Assembly (NCBI RefSeq): GCF_009834515.1
Contig: NZ_CP019426.1
Span: 62,001 to 126,000 of the forward strand
DNA length: 64,000 nt
Direction of reading: 5' to 3'
Origin: Pseudomonas sp. R84
GTDB taxonomy: Bacteria; Pseudomonadota; Gammaproteobacteria; Pseudomonadales; Pseudomonadaceae
Part shown: one piece after another, positions 9,050-15,098 of the stretch
How positions within the stretch are numbered: position 1 is the stretch's first letter
Layout: each line of letters starts with the position of its first letter
The notes under the pieces: model-generated
Database searches by the model: none
The model's input: the letters and a program-made list of their open reading frames with translations, nothing else
Told to the model about the DNA's origin: nothing
Program-made: the position numbers and the translations under genes

Positions 9050-11107
9050 TCAGCCCAGCTCGACCCGATTGCGTCCTGCATTTTTAGCGCGGTATAGCGC
9101 CTGATCGGCTCTTTTCAGTACCAGATCGCTGTGTTCTCCAGCGCGGAATGATGCCAGTCCCATGGAAATGGTGATCGTCACCCGCTCGCCCTTGAAGTGA
9201 AACGGGCAAGCTTCGATCGCTGCGCGCAGGGCCTCCAGCAGTTTGGCGCCTACTGCCGGCGGCGTTGCCGGCATCAACAGAACGAACTCTTCCCCGCCGA
9301 AACGGGCAATGAAGTCCGAGCCGCGCAGGCGTTTGCGCAACACGGTGGCGATGATTTTCAGCACCTTGTCGCCGGCCAGATGGCCGTAGTTGTCGTTGAT
9401 CCGTTTGAAGTGATCGAGGTCGAGCATGGCCAGGCTCAGGGTGTTGCCGTGTTGTTGCCACTGCTGGATTTCGTGCTCGAGGCGTTCGCTCCACGCGGCG
9501 CGATTGGGCAGGCCGGTGAGCGGATCGATCAAGGCTTTCTGTCTTTGTACTTCAAGATGTTCGCGGAAACCTTGGGCTTCCTGTTCCATATGCGCTACGC
9601 GCTCTGACAGGCTTTTCAGCCGCGTGGCGACTTCCTGCTCGCGGGCGTCGCGCTGCTTCTGGTGCTGATCCATGGTGCCGAGCAGGCCTTCGAGATGGTT
9701 CTCCAGCACGTGCTTGAGGTCTTCCAGATCCGCTGCTTCCTGCACGCTGGTCTGCAGGCCGTCGACTTGCTCGCGGATCTGCGTGTCCATTGCCCGCGCC
9801 GCCGAGCTGTTGTCGGCATGGCCTTCGCTGGCCGCTTGCAGGTTGCTCTGGAATGCTTCGAGGCGTTCGTTGAGCTGTTGCAGATAGGCTTCGAATTCGT
9901 GCTGACCGCTGTCGGTGATCGCCAGCATCAACGTCGCAAGATCGTCGAGGATCGGGATCAATTCGTACCAGTTCAAACCGTGTTTGAGCCGTTCACGCAT
10001 GGCTTCGGCTTGTGGACGGTGACGTTCAGGCAGAGTCAGGTCGTCGAGCAGCCCGATCAGGGTGTCTTCGATGTGTTTGGCCACGGAGCTATAGGATGGC
10101 TCGGGGGTGTCTGGCAGGGCGAACAGGATGTCGTGCTCGGGCTGCTCCGGGTCGATGGCGGCCAGCGCCAGGGCAATTGGCTCGGGCAGTGGCAAGCTGT
10201 CGAGGATCAGTGGAGTCGGATCGCCGGGGTGGATCAGTTCATCGGGATTGATGGCGGCAGGCGCGATTTCATTCTGAGCAGGAGCCGGGGTGAAAACAGG
10301 CTCAAGCTTGATGTGCTCAGCCTGCGGTTCGACCGGATGGCTGCTGACTTTGCTGACGACCGTGGGTGGTACAAAGTTAACCACCTCTGCCGGTTCCGGT
10401 TCCAAATGAGCCTGGGTGGCTGGCGTCGTTGTTTCGACGGGCACCACTGCTTCGATGACAGGCGCTGCCGTCATGGCTTCGATCACGGCGACAGGGGCGG
10501 GCTGTGTGGCTTCTGGTTCGGGCGCCGGTGGGCCAAGCCGTTGCGGCGGCGCGGGTGATTCTGTCGCTGGCGCTTCTTCGCTGTCGCGGCTACCAAACAG
10601 CCGTTGCAGCAGACCCGGGCGACCCGGCTCTGCCGGGGTGTCCAACTGACTCAACGCCTTGCCCTGCAAACCACTGAGCTCACTCAGCAGCAGCGGCATT
10701 TCCCGCGCCGAGCCGACGCGGCCATCCAGTTGTTTGGCGAACTTCTTCAAGGGCTGGGCGACTTCACGTGGCAGCGGCAAAGCCTGCAACTGCGTGACCA
10801 GCGATGTCAGCGCGCTGCTGACTTGATCAATGCGGGTTTCGCGGCGCTGCTCGGAATCGAGCACGGCTTTTTCCAGGCGCGGCAAAAGGGCGGCCAGGCC
10901 GGCGTCCATGTCGTCGGTGCGCACCACGTCGCGCATCTCTTTCATGCACTGATCAACGACCTTGTCGGTACCTTCAGCCGCCAGTGTGCTGCGCACCAGA
11001 CCGCGACGCAGCAAGTCGAGCCTGGCGGCCCAGCGGCGTTCGAGTTTGTCCTGCTGTTCGATGCTTTTGAGGTACTTCTCTTTCCAGCGCTGGGCGTCGT
11101 CGCTCAT
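9050..11107 (-). CDS. dgcH: Diguanylate cyclase, GGDEF domain (DgcH-like)
   Basis: Makes cyclic di-GMP from two GTP; 685 aa. No transmembrane helices are evident, suggesting a cytoplasmic enzyme. The N-terminal 500 residues include an early helical part, a Pro/Ala/Glu-rich linker (about 170-310) and a long coiled coil (about 400-510). The GGDEF domain (about 515-685) has DPLTGLPNRAAW, LDLDHFKRIND and the active-site RFGGEEF. The inhibitory I-site RGSD lies five residues before GGEEF, so product feedback inhibition is expected. The start overlaps the stop of the upstream EEP-family gene (ATGA), giving a coupled pair. It corresponds by position to PA5487/DgcH, from memory. Confidence 0.92.
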   Translation of the reverse strand: MSDDAQRWKEKYLKSIEQQDKLERRWAARLDLLRRGLVRSTLAAEGTDKVVDQCMKEMRDVVRTDDMDAGLAALLPRLEKAVLDSEQRRETRIDQVSSALTSLVTQLQALPLPREVAQPLKKFAKQLDGRVGSAREMPLLLSELSGLQGKALSQLDTPAEPGRPGLLQRLFGSRDSEEAPATESPAPPQRLGPPAPEPEATQPAPVAVIEAMTAAPVIEAVVPVETTTPATQAHLEPEPAEVVNFVPPTVVSKVSSHPVEPQAEHIKLEPVFTPAPAQNEIAPAAINPDELIHPGDPTPLILDSLPLPEPIALALAAIDPEQPEHDILFALPDTPEPSYSSVAKHIEDTLIGLLDDLTLPERHRPQAEAMRERLKHGLNWYELIPILDDLATLMLAITDSGQHEFEAYLQQLNERLEAFQSNLQAASEGHADNSSAARAMDTQIREQVDGLQTSVQEAADLEDLKHVLENHLEGLLGTMDQHQKQRDAREQEVATRLKSLSERVAHMEQEAQGFREHLEVQRQKALIDPLTGLPNRAAWSERLEHEIQQWQQHGNTLSLAMLDLDHFKRINDNYGHLAGDKVLKIIATVLRKRLRGSDFIARFGGEEFVLLMPATPPAVGAKLLEALRAAIEACPFHFKGERVTITISMGLASFRAGEHSDLVLKRADQALYRAKNAGRNRVELG

Positions 11108-11982
11108 TCAGGGGTTCCGCGAGGGGCAGGACTCAACGCGGGCAATGCATCGGCCGTGAGCGAACCCGGCAGACGAATCTCTACCGCGACCGGCAGGTGA
11201 TCGGAAATCGGTTGGGCCAGCACTTCGACCTTTTCCAGGGTCAGGGTCGGGCTGAGCAAAATATGATCAAGGCAACGTTGAGGACGCCAGCTGGGGAAAG
11301 TCGCTTCCACCTGCGGGGCCAGTAGGCCGAGATCGCGTAACGGAGAGTGTTGTAGCAGATCGCTGGCGTGGGTGTTCATGTCGCCCATCAACACCTGGTG
11401 TTTATAACCACCGATCAGCTCACGAATATAGGCCAGTTGCAGGCTGCGTGTTCGCGCACCAAGGGCCAGGTGCATCATTACCACCACCAACGCTTCCGGG
11501 CCTTCGCCGAAACGCAGCAGAATCGCCCCGCGACCTTTCGGGCCGGGCAGCGGGTGATCTTCGATCGCCGACGGTTTCAGGCGACTGAGCACGCCATTGC
11601 TGTGCTGAGCGAGTCGGCCGAGGTTGCGATTGAGTTGTTGATACCAGTAAGGGAAGGCGCCGAGTTGGGCCAGATGTTCCACCTGATTGACGTAGCCCGA
11701 ACGCAAGCTGCCGCCATCGGCTTCCTGCAGAGCGACCAGATCGAAGTCGCCGAGCAAGTCACCGATCTTTTGCAGGTTGCCTGAACGGCCGTTGTGCGGC
11801 AGCAGGTGCTGCCAGCTACGGGTCAGGTAATGCCGATAGCGCTCGGTGCTGATGCCGACCTGGATATTGAAACTGAGCAGACGCAAACGCTGGTCTGCGG
11901 GCAGGCCCGTGGACTCCAGGTGATGCTCGTTGACCTGCGGATCATGCAGGCCAACGATGCGTTCAGACTTCCAGCGGCGCAT
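11104..11982 (-). CDS. Endonuclease/exonuclease/phosphatase family protein
   Basis: Predicted metal-dependent phosphoesterase of the EEP (DNase I-like) fold, 292 aa. Motifs run in order: LLSFNIQVG (metal-binding Asn), VALQEAD (catalytic Glu), MMHLALG, MGDMNTHASD (Asp/Asn pair) and a final PISDHLPV (Asp-His). All catalytic positions are present, so it should be active on a phosphodiester or phosphomonoester; the substrate is unknown. No signal peptide is seen. It is the first gene of a pair with dgcH (4-bp overlap), so both proteins should be made together, perhaps linked to c-di-GMP signalling. The start could be a few codons further in. Confidence 0.88.
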   Translation of the reverse strand: MRRWKSERIVGLHDPQVNEHHLESTGLPADQRLRLLSFNIQVGISTERYRHYLTRSWQHLLPHNGRSGNLQKIGDLLGDFDLVALQEADGGSLRSGYVNQVEHLAQLGAFPYWYQQLNRNLGRLAQHSNGVLSRLKPSAIEDHPLPGPKGRGAILLRFGEGPEALVVVMMHLALGARTRSLQLAYIRELIGGYKHQVLMGDMNTHASDLLQHSPLRDLGLLAPQVEATFPSWRPQRCLDHILLSPTLTLEKVEVLAQPISDHLPVAVEIRLPGSLTADALPALSPAPRGTPE

Positions 11983-11996
11983 GGCGGTAGCCGCGC

Positions 11997-12638
11997 TTAG
12001 TTGGCAGCAGCCTTGGTTGCCGCTCGCTCTTTGGCGACCAGTTGGTCAGCCAGTTGCAGCGCTTGTTCGGCACCACCGGCGGAGCCGATGTCAAAGCGGT
12101 ACTTGCCATTGACGATCATGGTTGGCACTCCAGTGATTTCATACTTCTTGGCCAGTTCGCGAGCTTTTACGATCTGACCTTTGATGGCGAACGAGTCGAA
12201 CGTGGCGAGGAATTTGTCCTTGTCTACGCCCTGGGTGGCGAGGAAGTCAGCCATGTCGTTCTTGTCGGTCAGCTTCTTGTGTTGTTTCTGGATTGCTTCG
12301 AATACGGCGTTGTGAACCTTGTGCTCGACGCCCATGGCTTCGAGGGTCAGGAACATCTGACCGTGAGCGTCCCATGGGCCGCCGAACATGGCTGGAATAC
12401 GTACGAAGTTGACGTCGGACGGCAGTTTCTCAACCCAAGGGTTGATCACGGGCTCAAAAGCGTAGCAGTGCGGGCAGCCGTACCAGAACAGCTCGACCAC
12501 TTCGATCTTGCCAGGCTCTGCAACCGGAACCGGGTTGGCCAGTTCCACGTAAGGGGCGGCAGGGGCTTCGGCGGCTTGAGCGGTCACGCCGAACAGGCTG
12601 GCAGCGACGAGGGCGGCGCTGATGATCAGATTACGCAT
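11997..12638 (-). CDS. dsbA: Thiol:disulfide interchange protein DsbA
   Basis: Periplasmic oxidase that puts disulfide bonds into exported proteins, 213 aa. A signal peptide ends at about residue 22 (AQA). The thioredoxin fold has the active site C55-P-H-C58 (YGCPHCYAF), the classical DsbA dipeptide, and the cis-proline loop TGVPTMIV. A helical insertion lies between. It is 14 bp upstream of the EEP-family gene on the same strand, so an operon is possible. The start at 12638 has a plausible AGGAGTAAAGC ribosome-binding site. It sits next to cytochromes c4 and c5, which is conserved in pseudomonads. Confidence 0.97.
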   Translation of the reverse strand: MRNLIISAALVAASLFGVTAQAAEAPAAPYVELANPVPVAEPGKIEVVELFWYGCPHCYAFEPVINPWVEKLPSDVNFVRIPAMFGGPWDAHGQMFLTLEAMGVEHKVHNAVFEAIQKQHKKLTDKNDMADFLATQGVDKDKFLATFDSFAIKGQIVKARELAKKYEITGVPTMIVNGKYRFDIGSAGGAEQALQLADQLVAKERAATKAAAN

Positions 12639-12732
12639 GCTTTACTCCTGGACAATTTGGGTCGCCTCGCGCGACCTGTTTTCAGACAGATCCTGGCGGG
12701 CATGAGTTCTGTAGTGTAACGGCAGCGGCCAC

Positions 12733-12762
12733 AAAAAAGGGCGGCCAAAGCCACCCTTTTTA
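12733..12762 (-). terminator. Bidirectional terminator after the cytochrome c4 gene
   Basis: The stem AAAAAGGG..GGC pairs with GCC..CCCTTTTT around a CAAA loop with one mismatch and has T-runs on both strands. It lies downstream of the c4 gene and upstream of dsbA, so it probably ends the cytochrome transcript. Confidence 0.7.
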
Positions 12763-12839
12763 TACTTGCTGCGACGGATTAATCGAGCGTTAACATTGCC
12801 GGAGATATCAACTCCTGCATTGAATCACGCAACACCCCT

Positions 12840-12876
12840 GTAGGAGCTGCCGAAGGCTGCGATCTTTTGATCTTCA
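12840..12876. repeat. Single REP element, GTAGGAGCTGC family
   Basis: The copy TGTAGGAGCTGCCGAAGGCT...GATCTTTTGATC is present once, without its usual inverted partner, just past the cytochrome c4 stop. The same family occurs as inverted pairs near 19.3, 38.2 and 62.4 kb. Confidence 0.8.
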
Positions 12877-12904
12877 GCCTCGCTCAACGCCCGATCCGGC
12901 GCGC

Positions 12905-13516
12905 TTAGTGCAAACCCTGAATGTAGCTGGAGACCGCCGCAATATCTTCGTCGCTGAGGCGCTTGGCGATGGTCTGCATGGTCATGGTGTCGCCGTCGTT
13001 GGTGCGGCCACCTTCTTCCTTGCGGAAATCGGTCAGCTGCTTGGCGATGTATTGAGCGTGTTGGCCACCCAGGTGCGGAAAGCCGGCAGCCGCGTTGCCG
13101 GCGCCGTTCGGTGAGTGGCAGCCGGTGCAAGCTGGCAGGCCCTTGGCCAGGTTGCCGCCACGGAACAGGGCCTCACCGCGTGCAACGATCTTCGGATCGG
13201 CGGCGCCGACACTGCCCTTCTGGGTGGCGAAGTAGGCGGCGATGTCGGCCAGATCCTGATCGCTCAGGTTGGTCAGCAGGCCGGTCATTTCCAGAACGGT
13301 GCGCTTGCCCGACTTGATGTCGTGCAGTTGCTTGGTCAGGTACCGTTCACCTTGACCTGCCAGTTTCGGAAAGTTTGGCGCCATGCTGTTGCCGTCCGGG
13401 CCATGGCAGGCTCCGCAAACGGCGGCTTTTGCCTGGCCCGCTGCGGCATCACCGGCAGCATGGGCGAAGCCTGAGATTCCCACGGTCAACAGCAGACTCA
13501 CGATCAATTTGTTCAT
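12905..13516 (-). CDS. Di-heme cytochrome c4
   Basis: Periplasmic electron carrier with two c-type heme sites, 203 aa. A signal peptide ends at about residue 20 (AHA). Heme 1 is CGACH with C34, C37 and H38; heme 2 is CTGCH in the second half (GLPACTGCHSPNG). The two halves are internal repeats, each with an axial methionine candidate (NSMAPNFP; NDGDTMTMQ), as in c4 proteins. c4 donates electrons to cbb3-type oxidases in Pseudomonas. The c5-like gene lies 43 bp upstream on the same strand, probably cotranscribed. Confidence 0.95.
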   Translation of the reverse strand: MNKLIVSLLLTVGISGFAHAAGDAAAGQAKAAVCGACHGPDGNSMAPNFPKLAGQGERYLTKQLHDIKSGKRTVLEMTGLLTNLSDQDLADIAAYFATQKGSVGAADPKIVARGEALFRGGNLAKGLPACTGCHSPNGAGNAAAGFPHLGGQHAQYIAKQLTDFRKEEGGRTNDGDTMTMQTIAKRLSDEDIAAVSSYIQGLH

Positions 13517-13559
13517 CAGCTAATCCAACTACGGCTAAGGGTTAAGTTATGGACCGGGT

Positions 13560-13850
13560 TTACTCGCTCATCCAAAGGATGATGGCTTGGTAATCCTCGG
13601 CACTGCAGTCCATGCACAAACCACGCGGCGGCATCGCCTTGAAACCCTGGGTCACGTGTTGCACCAGCGTCCCCATACCTTTCGCCAACCTCGGCGTCCA
13701 AGCTTCCTGATCGCCTCTTTTGGGCGCCATGGGTAGTTGGCCGGAATGACAGGCACCACAAACACGGTTGTACACAGCTTCCGGATCCTGTGTAGCCTGT
13801 GCGCTGTAAAGCGGCATCAAGACTCCGGCAGCCAGCAGCCATTTCGTCAT
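13560..13850 (-). CDS. Cytochrome c5 family protein
   Basis: Small mono-heme periplasmic cytochrome, 96 aa. A signal peptide of ~19 residues ends before QDPEAVYNRV. The heme motif CGACH is at 31-35. A second cysteine pair in the C-terminal GLCMDCSAEDYQAI is typical of the c5 family, where it forms a disulfide. A methionine just before it (AMPPRG) is the likely sixth ligand. It lies directly upstream of cytochrome c4 in the same orientation, a conserved pair in pseudomonads. Start supported by AAAGGTCG upstream of the ATG at 13850. Confidence 0.9.
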   Translation of the reverse strand: MTKWLLAAGVLMPLYSAQATQDPEAVYNRVCGACHSGQLPMAPKRGDQEAWTPRLAKGMGTLVQHVTQGFKAMPPRGLCMDCSAEDYQAIILWMSE

Positions 13851-14041
13851 AAAACGACCTTTTCAGGGTTGAGAGCGTTCTGCGTTCTAATGCGCAATCA
13901 AAGTCTGTCGCTCTCGTGAACTTCATCCTTCGCTGGGACAAAGCACACACAAAATCTGCGGCATTATATACTGGCGTCACTGAAACGGAAGCGACACCGC
14001 GTTCCGCGCCCAATCCCGGCGCCGCCCACATCGGAAATCCC

Positions 14042-14686
14042 ATGCAACTCAAGAATCCCATCCTCGGCCTGTGCCAACAGTCCACGTTCATGCTCAGTGC
14101 CGCCAAAGTCGATCAATGCCCTGACGACGAAGGCTTCGAAGTAGCGTTTGCCGGTCGTTCCAACGCCGGCAAATCCAGCGCGCTGAACACTTTGACTCAC
14201 GCCAGCCTGGCGCGCACCTCGAAAACTCCGGGCCGCACACAGCTGTTGAACTTCTTCAAGCTAGACGAAGATCGCCGTCTGGTCGACCTGCCGGGCTACG
14301 GTTACGCAAAAGTACCGATCCCGCTGAAGATGCACTGGCAGCGTCACCTTGAGGCGTACCTCGGTGGCCGCGAGAGTTTGAAGGGTTTGATTCTGATGAT
14401 GGACATCCGTCATCCAATGACCGACTTCGACCTGCTGATGCTCGACTGGGCCGTTGCCGCCGGCATGCCGATGCACATCCTGCTGACCAAGGCCGACAAG
14501 CTCACCTATGGCGCAGCCAAGAACACCCTGCTCAAAGTGCAGTCGGAAATCCGCAAGGGCTGGGGCGATCTGGTGACCATCCAGCTGTTCTCCGCGCCAA
14601 AACGCATGGGCCTGGAAGAGGCCTACACTGTACTGGCCGGCTGGATGGAACTGGCAGACAAAGGCGCCGAAGCGGCAGCCGAGTAA
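14042..14686 (+). CDS. engB: Ribosome biogenesis GTPase EngB (YihA/YsxC)
   Basis: Essential-type GTPase needed for large ribosomal subunit assembly, 214 aa. G1 is GRSNAGKS (38-45), the G2 region is SKTPGRTQ, G3 is [11 protein letters not shown]4 is LTKADK and G5 is FSA. I chose the ATG at 14042 ([16 protein letters not shown]). The frame extends upstream, but its start there has no support and the protein length would exceed the family norm. The short C-terminal helix is normal. It converges with polA, with the ErsA-like RNA between them, the same arrangement as yihA-spf-polA in enterobacteria. Confidence 0.96.
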   Translation: MQLKNPILGLCQQSTFMLSAAKVDQCPDDEGFEVAFAGRSNAGKSSALNTLTHASLARTSKTPGRTQLLNFFKLDEDRRLVDLPGYGYAKVPIPLKMHWQRHLEAYLGGRESLKGLILMMDIRHPMTDFDLLMLDWAVAAGMPMHILLTKADKLTYGAAKNTLLKVQSEIRKGWGDLVTIQLFSAPKRMGLEEAYTVLAGWMELADKGAEAAAE

Positions 14687-14717
14687 GTCGGGATTGGGAA
14701 AAATTGGTTGTAGTGTG

Positions 14718-14826
14718 CTCAGGCAAGGCAAAGGTGATGCTCAAAAGCGGAGTTTAGGGGACCTAAATGAGCATTTTGAGTAGCGCCTTTAACGCAGCAT
14801 GGCCGCGCTACAGCCGATTTTTGGGC
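14718..14826. repeat. Structured intergenic element between engB and the sRNA
   Basis: This contains a nested stem: ATGCTCA ... TGAGCAT around TTTAGG-GGA-CCTAAA (about 14737-14774), then a GC-rich tail. The motif GCTCAAAAGCGGAGTTTA resembles a dispersed intergenic repeat I recall from P. fluorescens genomes. It may act as the engB transcript end. Only one copy was seen in this window. Confidence 0.45.
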
Positions 14827-14869
14827 AAAAAAAGCCCCGGATTTCATTGGGGAGGGAGAAATTCCGGGG
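14827..14869 (-). terminator. Intrinsic terminator of the ErsA-like RNA
   Basis: On the minus strand CCCCGGAATTTC pairs with GAAATCCGGGG (one bulge) around a C-rich loop and is followed by GC and then seven T. Confidence 0.88.
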
Positions 14870-14958
14870 TTTAAGTTCCGAACCGCTAGGGCGGGGTTCA
14901 GATATCTGCCAACACTTAACACAACATAGGAGCATCGAAGGGCTTCACCAGCCATTCA
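14827..14958 (-). ncRNA. ersA: ErsA-like small regulatory RNA
   Basis: A ~131-nt RNA on the polA strand, between polA and engB. This is the place of Spot 42 in enterobacteria and, from memory, of the AlgU-dependent ErsA (about 132 nt) in P. aeruginosa. Three hairpins are visible on the minus strand: a 5' hairpin over 14937-14957 (GGCT/AGCC with GAA/TTC flanks), a GAACC/GGTTC hairpin over 14880-14899, and an intrinsic terminator over 14827-14869. The terminator loop carries the C-rich TCCCTCCCC, complementary to Shine-Dalgarno sequence. An AlgU-type promoter lies at the right distance upstream. ErsA controls algC and other envelope genes in P. aeruginosa; targets here are not shown. Confidence 0.82.
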
Positions 14959-14963
14959 GTATC

Positions 14964-14991
14964 TCTGAGTAGTGTCCTTCCAGATTAGTTC
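14964..14991 (-). promoter_or_regulatory. AlgU (sigma-22)-type promoter of the sRNA
   Basis: On the minus strand GAACTA (plus 14986-14991) is separated by 17 bp from TCAGA (plus 14964-14968), close to the AlgU consensus GAACTT-N16/17-TCTGA. The predicted start, about 6 nt further on, coincides with the first base of the 5' hairpin. Confidence 0.7.
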
Positions 14992-15057
14992 AGATTTTTT
15001 TCAAAAAGCTTTGGAATAATCCCAAGCGCTTTTCGAAATAAGCAGATTTTCCGGGGC

Positions 15058-15080
15058 TGCCGCGACGTCATGTCGCGGCA
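15058..15080 (-). terminator. Hairpin downstream of polA
   Basis: TGCCGCGAC and GTCGCGGCA form a strong stem 18 bp past the polA stop. The following bases have only a short A/T stretch, so termination here may be leaky or factor-dependent. Confidence 0.55.
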
Positions 15081-15098
15081 AAACCGTATTCAAATGGC

